Below are positions 1 to 5,054 of a stretch of 6,875 bases of DNA, one piece after another; position 1 is the first letter of the stretch; each line of letters begins with the position of its first letter. The position numbers and the translations under genes were made by a program. The stretch is from the NCBI GenBank assembly GCA_021604885.1, contig BQJV01000176.1, positions 1-6,875 of the forward strand, in the 5' to 3' direction. Source of the DNA: Acidimicrobiales bacterium (GTDB lineage: Bacteria > Actinomycetota > Acidimicrobiia > Acidimicrobiales > Aldehydirespiratoraceae). The notes under the pieces are model-generated. The model did not search any database, was not told the DNA's origin, and saw only the letters and a list, made by a program, of their open reading frames with translations.

Positions 1-191
1 CGCCTCCCGGCGAGCCGATCGACGGGGAACCCCGGCTGCCCATCGACGACTACGACGACCTGTCGGCGCCGGACCTGCTGCCCCACCTGTCACCGCTCGA
101 CGCCGAAGAACTCGCTGACGTCCTCGCGTACGAGGAGTCCCACCGCGGTCGGGCCACCGTGATCAACCGCATCCGTCAGCTCCAGGGCTGA
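1..191 (+). CDS. 3' end of an unrecognised gene with an acidic, helical C-terminal motif
   Basis: Only the last 62 residues are visible, in the frame starting at base 3 and ending at TGA 189-191; the 5' end lies outside the window. The fragment begins with a Pro/Gly/Asp-rich linker (residues 1-12) and continues with LPIDDYDDLSAPDLL, two predicted helices, and the ending AYEESHRGRATVINRIRQL. From memory, this pattern (a short 'DYDDLSAxxLxxxL' helix, 'LDxxELxxVxxYEExHxxR', then a basic Ile/Leu-rich tail) recurs at the C-termini of several otherwise different actinobacterial proteins and has no established function. The frame is supported by strongly GC-biased third positions. The acetyltransferase that follows starts two bases after the stop, so the two are probably co-transcribed. 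What the N-terminal part does cannot be told from this window. Confidence 0.8.
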   Translation, partial: PPGEPIDGEPRLPIDDYDDLSAPDLLPHLSPLDAEELADVLAYEESHRGRATVINRIRQLQG

Positions 192-193
192 CG

Positions 194-667
194 ATGGAGG
201 TCGACGCGGCGCCCGCCGGTCCCGACGACGTCGCAGTTGTCGCTGCGCTCGCGGACACAGCCACCGAGGAGCTCACGCCGCATCGCGGCGGGGAGATGTG
301 GCGGCGCCGTGAGGCCCGGCCGGGTCCACACGAATCCGCCGTCGCGGCAATGCTCGACGACCCGGCTCGTCACGTCGTGATCGGCGGCCGCATCGACGGG
401 GCCATCGTCGGCTACGCGATCGCTTCCGTCGAGCATCTGCACGACGGCACGACGGTGGCGGACCTGACCGACCTCTACGTGCTGCCGGACGGCAGGGGAG
501 TGGGTGTCGGCGAAGCCATGATGCTCGCTGTCACCGAGTGGGCTGCGGCGGCCGGCTGCATCGGCATCGACTCGATCGCGCTGCCGGGCGACCGCGAGAC
601 CAAGAATTTCTTCGAGTCGTTCGGACTGGTCGCGCGGGCGCTGCGCGTCCACCGCTCGATCTCCTAG
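194..667 (+). CDS. GNAT-family N-acetyltransferase
   Basis: A 157-residue protein of normal length for a single GNAT domain, which transfers the acetyl group of acetyl-CoA to an amine; the substrate is not identifiable. Seen in the sequence: strand beta4 reads VADLTDLYVLPDGRG (residues 88-102). It runs into the acetyl-CoA pyrophosphate loop R101-G-V-G-V-G106, a match to the motif A consensus R/Q-x-x-G-x-G/A, followed by helix alpha3 (EAMMLAVTEWAAAAG). The C-terminal block PGDRETKNFFESFGL (131-145) is the usual motif B region, where an Asn/Phe-rich helix precedes the last strand. The ATG at 194 is chosen because AGGG at 184-187 sits six bases upstream and because it follows the preceding stop by two bases. 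The stop TAG (665-667) overlaps the stop of the opposing crotonase gene. It could be a protein or small-molecule acetylase; family certain, role unknown. Confidence 0.9.
   Translation: MEVDAAPAGPDDVAVVAALADTATEELTPHRGGEMWRRREARPGPHESAVAAMLDDPARHVVIGGRIDGAIVGYAIASVEHLHDGTTVADLTDLYVLPDGRGVGVGEAMMLAVTEWAAAAGCIGIDSIALPGDRETKNFFESFGLVARALRVHRSIS
664..667. other. Shared CTAG: overlapping stop codons of convergent genes (left junction)
   Basis: The acetyltransferase ends in TAG at 665-667 on the + strand. The crotonase ends in TAG at 666-664 on the - strand. Both lie within the palindrome CTAG, so the genes overlap by four bases and no intergenic terminator is possible. Confidence 0.9.
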
Positions 668-1425
668 CGGCCCTTCCAGACCGGGTCCCGCTTCTCGATG
701 AACGCCCGAGGCCCCTCGGCGAAGTCCTCCGTGGCACCGAGCACGGCCATCGCCGCGCCGGCCGCCCTCATGCCCTCGCGGTCCGTCTGTCCGGGTGCGT
801 CGAGGATCAGCTGACGGCTGGCCCGCACGGCAAGCGGCGCGTTCGCCGCGATCCGCTCTGCCAGTGCCTTCGCGGCAGCCACGGCTTCACCCGGCTCGCA
901 CAGCGTGTTGATCAGACCGAAGTGGTACGCACGCTCGGCATCCAGCTCGTCGCCGGTGACCGCGAGTTCCATCGCGATGGCCGGCGGAAGGACGCGGGGG
1001 AGACGCACGAGGCCGCCGGCGGCGGCGACGAGGGAGCGCTTGACCTCGGGGATCCCGAAGCGAGAAGCGCTCGACGCGACCCGGAGATCACACGCCAGGG
1101 CGATCTCGGTGCCACCGGCGACGGCATGGCCGTCGACGGCTGCGATCAGCGGTTTGGTCCGCTCGCGCAGCACGATGCCGGCGAAACCGCCGCGCTTGGT
1201 GCCCAACGAGCCGCCACGCCCCGCAGCGATCTCCTTCAGGTCCGCACCGGCGCAGAACACCGGGCCGTTGTGGCTCAGGACGCCGACCCAGAGCTCGTCG
1301 TCCTCCTCGAGCCGGTCGATGGCTCCCTCGATGGCCTCCGCCATTGCACCGTTGATCGCATTGCGAGCTTCGACGCGGTCGAGAGAGATGATGGCGACAT
1401 GGCCCTCGACCTCGAAGGTGATCAC
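664..1425 (-). CDS. Enoyl-CoA hydratase/isomerase (crotonase) family protein
   Basis: A 253-residue crotonase-fold protein, the usual length for a single-domain cytoplasmic acyl-CoA enzyme. Such enzymes add water across, or isomerise, the double bond of enoyl-CoA in beta-oxidation or in breakdown of aromatic or steroid side chains. The oxyanion-hole loops are both present: VFCAGADLKE (residues 56-65) and VAGGTEIALACDL (102-114). Both catalytic glutamates of true hydratases are kept, E107 (in GGTE) and E127 (in FGIPEV), exactly 20 residues apart as in rat mitochondrial ECH (E144/E164). This argues against the hydrolase and ligase branches. The form VKRSLVAAAGGLVRLPR after E127 is common in actinobacterial EchA paralogues, so the exact substrate is open. 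The start is GTG at 1425-1423, overlapping the TGA of the upstream RG-rich gene (GTGA), with GAGG seven bases upstream inside that gene. The two genes are likely translationally coupled. Its TAG stop shares CTAG 664-667 with the opposing acetyltransferase. Confidence 0.93.
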   Translation of the reverse strand: MITFEVEGHVAIISLDRVEARNAINGAMAEAIEGAIDRLEEDDELWVGVLSHNGPVFCAGADLKEIAAGRGGSLGTKRGGFAGIVLRERTKPLIAAVDGHAVAGGTEIALACDLRVASSASRFGIPEVKRSLVAAAGGLVRLPRVLPPAIAMELAVTGDELDAERAYHFGLINTLCEPGEAVAAAKALAERIAANAPLAVRASRQLILDAPGQTDREGMRAAGAAMAVLGATEDFAEGPRAFIEKRDPVWKGR

Positions 1426-2819
1426 TCAGCGACCTCGGTTGCGGCATCCTCCGCGGCGACCGAATCCGTCGGGACCACCGGCTCGGTCGGGGCCTCCGGC
1501 GGCGTCTCGGTCGGCGAGGGCGTCGGTGCCGCTTCTGCGGCTGGTGGCGGTGGCACCTGAGCCTTGGGCGGGGGCGGGGGAGTACGTCGTCCGCCGCGCT
1601 TGCGCGCCGCGGGCGCCTCCACGCCGAAGGACGACGCGATGGCCGGCACCTTGGATGCGTGCTTGCGCACTGCGGCGAGCAGCTGATCGTTCGGGTTCGC
1701 CGGCTGGCCCTCGGGGACAACCTGGCCCTTCACCGGCGAAAACGCCACGGCGTCGAGCACGGTCGCCCAGCGATCCTGCGTGACCTCGCTCGTGAGCGAT
1801 GCCGACGCGGCCGCTGCAAGACGCTCGGCCATGTCGGGGGGAAGGGGAGCGCCGGCCTTCGGTGGTCGCGAACTGTCGCGCAGCGCCCGAACCGTGCGGC
1901 CCTGGGCGATGTTCTCCGCCAGTTCGTCGAGCCACTTGCGGTGCTCGGCATCCACTCGGGCGGTCAGGCCGTCACGTAGCTGGTCTGCGAGAGCGCGGGA
2001 CTCGTCGTCGCGCGCTCCGGAGTCCGCGGCGACGACGACGCTGCGGATGTCCTTCACGTCGATCTCCGTGATCCCCGCGAGCGCGGCCTCGGCCCGGTCA
2101 CGCCATTCGGCGGCCTTGAGCGATGGCGCGAGCTTCTCGGCGAGCGCGACGAGCGGCTCGGTCTTGATCTTCGGCATGCCTTCGGCGGCAGCCTTCTCGT
2201 TCATGCGATCGACGGCCTGACGCACGCCCGGCACGCCACCGCGCAACACCTCGTCGGCCAGCTTGTGCTGAAGATCCGGCAACGCCTTGAGCGCGGCCTG
2301 GCGATGGACGCGACCCGGTCGCAAACGCGGAGCCTTCGGCCGCGCCGGTGCCTTCGGGCGCTCACGCCGGTCGCTGCGTTCCCCACGGTTGTCACGGCCA
2401 CCACGGCCCTTGCGATCGCCGTCACGGCCGTCTCGGCCACGCCCTCGCTCGCCGTCGCGGCCACGGCCTCGCTCGCCGTCACGTCCACGGCCTCGTCCTC
2501 GGTCGCCGTCGCGTCCGCGGCCGCGTCCCTTGCCCTTGGGCGCGAGGACCTGCGTGACCAGCGGTTCGTCGCGACCGGAGCCGAGGAGTTCGAGCGTCTC
2601 GGCCTGCTTGCGAGCGGCCTTCGGCGCGAAGACCGTCGTGATCTCGAGGCCTTCCATGTAGGCCTCGGCCTCCACCTTCACCACGTCGCCGATGCCGACG
2701 CCATCAGGGATCAGTGAGCCGTCGAGCACCCCCTTGGGCTTCTTGGCTCCCGCGGCGCGCCACGTCCACGTGCCGTCGTCGCGAGAAGAGGTGAGTTCGA
2801 TGTCCAGCCTGCGTGCCAC
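1422..2819 (-). CDS. Conserved-looking protein of unknown function with RG-rich linker and Pro-rich tail
   Basis: About 465 residues. No named family is recognised, but the region architecture is clear. An N-terminal, probably beta-rich segment of about 70 residues contains DGTWTWRAAGAKKPKG and IGDVVKVEAEAYMEGLEITTV. It is followed by about 60 residues of RGRGRDGERGR-type repeats, then about 240 mostly helical residues (for example AEWRDRAEAALAGI, AEHRKWLDELAENIAQGRTVRAL, QDRWATVLDAVAFSPV). The tail is basic (ARKRGGRR), then Pro-rich and acidic. An RG-rich disordered segment next to a small beta domain suggests nucleic-acid binding, but this is inference. No signal peptide or membrane helix is seen. 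Start: GTG at 2819 gives MARRLDIELTS. A TTG at 2828, three codons upstream, is equally open and has a weak GAGG about 12 bases before it; an in-frame TGA lies shortly upstream of both. The stop overlaps the crotonase start by four bases, so the pair forms an operon transcribed away from the divergent oxidase gene. Confidence 0.82.
   Translation of the reverse strand: MARRLDIELTSSRDDGTWTWRAAGAKKPKGVLDGSLIPDGVGIGDVVKVEAEAYMEGLEITTVFAPKAARKQAETLELLGSGRDEPLVTQVLAPKGKGRGRGRDGDRGRGRGRDGERGRGRDGERGRGRDGRDGDRKGRGGRDNRGERSDRRERPKAPARPKAPRLRPGRVHRQAALKALPDLQHKLADEVLRGGVPGVRQAVDRMNEKAAAEGMPKIKTEPLVALAEKLAPSLKAAEWRDRAEAALAGITEIDVKDIRSVVVAADSGARDDESRALADQLRDGLTARVDAEHRKWLDELAENIAQGRTVRALRDSSRPPKAGAPLPPDMAERLAAAASASLTSEVTQDRWATVLDAVAFSPVKGQVVPEGQPANPNDQLLAAVRKHASKVPAIASSFGVEAPAARKRGGRRTPPPPPKAQVPPPPAAEAAPTPSPTETPPEAPTEPVVPTDSVAAEDAATEVAE
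2355..2531 (-). repeat. Degenerate in-frame tandem repeat coding the RG-rich linker
   Basis: Inside the gene above, a stretch of about 59 codons is made of near-copies of an eight-residue, 24-base unit, GRDGERGR, with variants GRDGDRGR and GRGRGRDG. The opposite strand shows the matching pattern of repeated CGGCCACGGCCTCGCTCGCC-type words. The copies are imperfect and in frame, so they keep the reading frame while allowing length change by slippage. In other proteins such Arg/Gly-rich tracts bind RNA non-specifically or drive condensation; whether this one does is unknown. Confidence 0.8.
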
Positions 2820-2910
2820 GGGGAGCAACGGTATCGGCCACCTCGCGCTCCGGCGACTCGTTCACCGACATCGTCGGCGGCGCCGATGCGACAGACGCAC
2901 GAGCCGAGTC

Positions 2911-2924
2911 GGGACCTAGGTCCC
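2911..2924. promoter_or_regulatory. Perfect 14-bp palindrome, candidate operator (DosR/DevR-box-like)
   Basis: GGGACCTAGGTCCC reads the same on both strands. Allowing two mismatched pairs it extends to 26 bp (2905-2930) through flanking CGAG and CTCG, giving 11 of 13 matched pairs. The core agrees with the core of the mycobacterial DosR/DevR consensus (GGGACTWWAGTCCC) at 12 of 14 positions; the outer TTS/SAA bases are mostly not matched. It lies 76 bases before the oxidase GTG and about 90 bases before the start of the RG-rich gene, so it could control either or both. A dimeric regulator other than a DosR homologue is equally possible. Confidence 0.6.
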
Positions 2925-2963
2925 TTCTCGTGTCGCCCGCCGGAACGCATGGTGCAGCGGACG

Positions 2964-2982
2964 GGGCGCGACAGGCGCGCCC
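2964..2982 (+). promoter_or_regulatory. GC hairpin in the probable 5' leader of the oxidase gene
   Basis: GGGCGCG (2964-2970) and CGCGCCC (2976-2982) form a perfect seven-pair stem around the five-base loop ACAGG. The stem ends six bases before the Shine-Dalgarno. No U-tract follows, so it does not look like an intrinsic terminator. It could modulate ribosome access or mRNA stability, or it could be a chance product of high GC. Confidence 0.45.
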
Positions 2983-2988
2983 ACGATC

Positions 2989-2996
2989 GGAGAAGG
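2989..2996 (+). promoter_or_regulatory. Ribosome binding site of the multicopper oxidase
   Basis: GGAGAAGG holds GGAG eight bases before, and AAGG four bases before, the GTG at 3001. It is the best Shine-Dalgarno in the window. It fixes the GTG start, which is also the one that yields a well-formed lipoprotein signal peptide. Confidence 0.8.
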
Positions 2997-3000
2997 TCAC

Positions 3001-4338
3001 GTGTCAATCGCACGAAGAGGTGCGCTTCTTGCGCTCGTACTGGTGCTCGTCCTGGTCGGATGCTCACCTGATGACGAGTTGCTCGGCGAGGTCCAGCTCG
3101 ACGACGTCCCCACGGACGCCGTCGTGCCGCTCGTCGATCTGTCCGAGTTCGCCATTCGCGGCGACCTCACGGTTCCGGCCGGCCATGTCATCCTCGACGT
3201 GCTCAACACCGGCGCCGCGCCGCACAACGTGCGGCTCGCCAACGGGCCGCAGACGGCCGACCTGCAGTCGGGCGACGCGACGTTGCTCGACCTCGGCGAG
3301 CTGTCGCCGGGCTCCTACGAGCTGTTCTGCGACATTCCCGGCCATCGCGAGTCCGGCATGACCACGACCTTCACCGTCGTTCCCGAAGCCGACGCGTCGC
3401 CGACGCTCATCTCGACCGAGCGCAGCGACGAGCCCGACTGGGCGCACCTCGATGCCGCCATGCTCGACTCGATCCGGGCGTTCCCGGCCGAGACCGAGGG
3501 GCTCGGCAACGTCCGCCTCGAACCGACCATCCTCCCGGACGGCACCAAGGAGTTCGATCTCACCGTCGCCATCACGCCGTGGGAGGTCGAGCCGGGTCGA
3601 ATCGTGGATGCCTGGTCGTACAACGGGATCGTGCCCGGCCCCGAGATCCGGGTCGACGTGGGGGACAAGGTGCGCGTGAACGTCCAGAACGACCTCCCGC
3701 TCGGCACCGACATCCACTGGCACGGCATCGCGACGCCCAACGATCAGGACGGCGTGGCCCCCATCACCCAGGATCTGATCGAGACCGGGACGAACTACAC
3801 CTACGAGTTCGTCGCCGAACGGGCCGCGATCGGCATGTACCACGCCCACCACCACGGTCAGATGGCCATCCCCAACGGCCTGTTCGGCGTCTTCACGATC
3901 GGTGACATCCCGATCCCGCGCGGCGAGACGGTCAGCGGCATCGAGATTCCCGAGGACCTCGTGATCGACCACGAGATCCCCATGGTGCTGAACGACGCCG
4001 GTGTCATCGGTTACTCGTTGAACGGCAAGTCCTTCCCCGCGACGGAGCCGTACGTCATCGAGTCCGGTGAGTGGGCTGCCGTCACGTATTACAACGAGGG
4101 TCTCCAGATCCATCCGATGCACCTGCACCAGTTCCCGCAGATCGTCGTGGCGAAGGACGGCTTCCCACTCGACAATCCGTATGTCGCGGACACCGTCAAC
4201 GTCGCGCCGGGGGAGCGGTACACCGTGCTGATCAATCCCAACCTCGAAGGCACGTGGGTCTGGCACTGCCACATCCTCACCCACGTCGAACGGGACGAGG
4301 GCATGTTCGGCATGGTGACGGCGATCGTGGTCACGTAG
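3001..4338 (+). CDS. Lipoprotein multicopper oxidase with N-terminal blue-copper (cupredoxin) domain
   Basis: A 445-residue copper enzyme predicted to be anchored outside the cell membrane. Residues 1-20 are a signal peptide (MSIARR, hydrophobic run) ending in lipobox LVGC with acylated C21. Domain 1 (about 45-127) is a cupredoxin with type 1 ligands H75, C110, H115 and M120 (FCDIPGHRESGM). Domains 2 (about 175-302) and 3 (about 310-445) form a two-domain multicopper oxidase. H239-W-H241-G, H281-A-H283, H371-x-x-H374-x-H376 and H422-C423-H424 supply all eight type 2/3 histidines. H371, C423, H428 and probably M435 form a second type 1 site in the last domain; domain 2 has Ala (YHAH) where a type 1 Cys would be. 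The enzyme should oxidise a substrate or metal and reduce O2 to water. Type 1 copper in the last domain and an intact trinuclear set argue against NirK nitrite reductase; laccase, Cu(I) or Mn(II) oxidase remain open. The small gene downstream is probably co-transcribed. Confidence 0.93.
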   Translation: MSIARRGALLALVLVLVLVGCSPDDELLGEVQLDDVPTDAVVPLVDLSEFAIRGDLTVPAGHVILDVLNTGAAPHNVRLANGPQTADLQSGDATLLDLGELSPGSYELFCDIPGHRESGMTTTFTVVPEADASPTLISTERSDEPDWAHLDAAMLDSIRAFPAETEGLGNVRLEPTILPDGTKEFDLTVAITPWEVEPGRIVDAWSYNGIVPGPEIRVDVGDKVRVNVQNDLPLGTDIHWHGIATPNDQDGVAPITQDLIETGTNYTYEFVAERAAIGMYHAHHHGQMAIPNGLFGVFTIGDIPIPRGETVSGIEIPEDLVIDHEIPMVLNDAGVIGYSLNGKSFPATEPYVIESGEWAAVTYYNEGLQIHPMHLHQFPQIVVAKDGFPLDNPYVADTVNVAPGERYTVLINPNLEGTWVWHCHILTHVERDEGMFGMVTAIVVT

Positions 4339-4377
4339 CGACGCCTCCCGGGGGCGGGCGCAGGGCAGACTGGACAC

Positions 4378-4599
4378 GTGGAGTCCACGATTCCGTCGCC
4401 CGACAGCCCGCTCCCGGCGTACTACCGGCGCATCAAGGGCGGTGGCGCGGCCACGGTGGCGCTGGGCGCGGCAATGGTCGCCGTCGGCGAGATCCTCGAG
4501 CCGGACAAGACCGCGGTCGAGATCGAACAGACGAGCGACGACCCCTACGACGGCGATGGCCTCGACCTGTCGTTCGGCGACCTGCCGTCGCTCGACTAG
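4378..4599 (+). CDS. Small acidic hypothetical protein with one hydrophobic segment
   Basis: A 73-residue protein with no recognised family. It starts with a Pro/Ser-rich segment and the basic patch YYRRIKGGG (residues 15-23), has a hydrophobic stretch AATVALGAAMVAVGEIL (24-40), and ends in an acidic tail rich in Asp and Glu (DDPYDGDGLDLSFGDLPSLD, 54-73). A basic patch, a short hydrophobic helix and an acidic tail fit a small single-pass membrane or membrane-associated protein, although the helix is short for a full span and contains glycines. The GTG start lies 39 bases after the oxidase stop. The nearest Shine-Dalgarno-like AGGG is about 12 bases away, which is weak. No terminator is seen between the genes, so co-transcription with the oxidase is likely and a partner role is possible but unproven. 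The TAG stop shares CTAG 4596-4599 with the opposing gene. Confidence 0.72.
   Translation: MESTIPSPDSPLPAYYRRIKGGGAATVALGAAMVAVGEILEPDKTAVEIEQTSDDPYDGDGLDLSFGDLPSLD
4596..4599. other. Shared CTAG: overlapping stop codons of convergent genes (right junction)
   Basis: The small acidic gene ends in TAG at 4597-4599 on the + strand and the membrane protein gene in TAG at 4598-4596 on the - strand. The arrangement is identical to the one at 664-667. Confidence 0.85.
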
Positions 4600-5054
4600 C
4601 TCGCGGCGCTGACCAGTTGGATCACCAGCACCGCCGCGATCGCGACGATGGCGACATGGTGGTCGGTGCGGATCGTTCGGATCGCCCGTGAGGCAGCGAC
4701 CGGTTCGGCGAACTCGCCCTGGCCGAGCCGCACCGCCGTCGGCACGGTGCGGGCGATGGCAGTGACGATCCCCGTGAGCGCGAGCGGCAACGACACGATC
4801 GATGCCCACCGCGGGTCGTGTCCCGCCACGATCTGGGTGACGAGCGCGGCCAGAAGGCCGACCATGGCGAGGCCGACGAGTCGGTTCATCGGCGATGCCC
4901 CCCGGGTGACCTGGGCGTAGTAGCGGGTCACCCCGTCGATGACCGGGTCGGGGAGGGCGTCGCCGTCGTGGCCCCGTGCCATTTCGTCGTGCATCAGATC
5001 GAACCACAGCACCGCCAGCAGGAAGCCCGCTCCCGCCGCGGCGAATGCCTCCAT
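4596..5054 (-). CDS. Conserved-looking four-helix membrane protein of unknown function
   Basis: A 152-residue integral membrane protein. Four hydrophobic segments are visible at about 4-21 (FAAAGAGFLLAVLWFDLM), 58-77 (RLVGLAMVGLLAALVTQIVA), 84-103 (ASIVSLPLALTGIVTAIART) and 132-150 (HVAIVAIAAVLVIQLVSAA). Polar motifs between them look functional: FDLMHDEM after helix 1, RYYAQVT before helix 2, ARTVPTAVRLG after helix 3, and DHH at the start of helix 4. From memory, the FDLM, YYxxVT, ARTVPxAVRLG and DH pattern recurs in uncharacterised bacterial membrane proteins. The start is ATG 5054-5052. Its A is the last base of the amidohydrolase stop (TGATG) and no Shine-Dalgarno precedes it, so translation probably depends on ribosomes finishing the upstream gene. 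A longer open frame up to 6146 is antisense-like low-complexity sequence and is rejected. Confidence 0.83.
   Translation of the reverse strand: MEAFAAAGAGFLLAVLWFDLMHDEMARGHDGDALPDPVIDGVTRYYAQVTRGASPMNRLVGLAMVGLLAALVTQIVAGHDPRWASIVSLPLALTGIVTAIARTVPTAVRLGQGEFAEPVAASRAIRTIRTDHHVAIVAIAAVLVIQLVSAAS

Larger units (their letters stand above)
2829..3000. promoter_or_regulatory. Divergent intergenic control region
   Basis: These 172 bases separate the RG-rich gene (leftward) from the multicopper oxidase (rightward) and should hold both promoters. They contain a perfect palindrome (2911-2924), a GC hairpin (2964-2982) and a Shine-Dalgarno (2989-2996). No convincing -35/-10 pair can be read. The best -10 candidate for the oxidase is CATGGT at 2948-2953, matching TATAAT at only three of six positions. 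It would place the start of transcription near 2960 and the palindrome centre near -42.5. Several reading frames stay open here on both strands, but none has a plausible start or protein-like composition. Confidence 0.6.

Noticed and set aside
538..1783. Long + strand frames opposite the crotonase and the RG-rich gene
   Set aside because: They have Arg/Ala/Pro-rich composition, no motifs, and lie antisense to genes with intact catalytic residues.
2355..2531. CRISPR-like repeats
   Set aside because: The units are imperfect, in frame, contiguous without spacers, and code a sensible RG-rich linker.
2964..2982. Intrinsic terminator
   Set aside because: There is no U-tract after the stem, and it lies just upstream of a strong ribosome binding site instead of after a gene.
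3001..4338. Copper nitrite reductase (NirK)
   Set aside because: NirK has type 1 copper in the first oxidase domain and only a three-His type 2 site. Here the type 1 Cys is in the last domain and the full eight-His trinuclear set is present.
4339..4377. Terminator hairpin between the oxidase and the small gene
   Set aside because: The GC-rich CCTCCCGGGGGCGGG segment cannot form a good stem with a normal loop, and no T-run follows.
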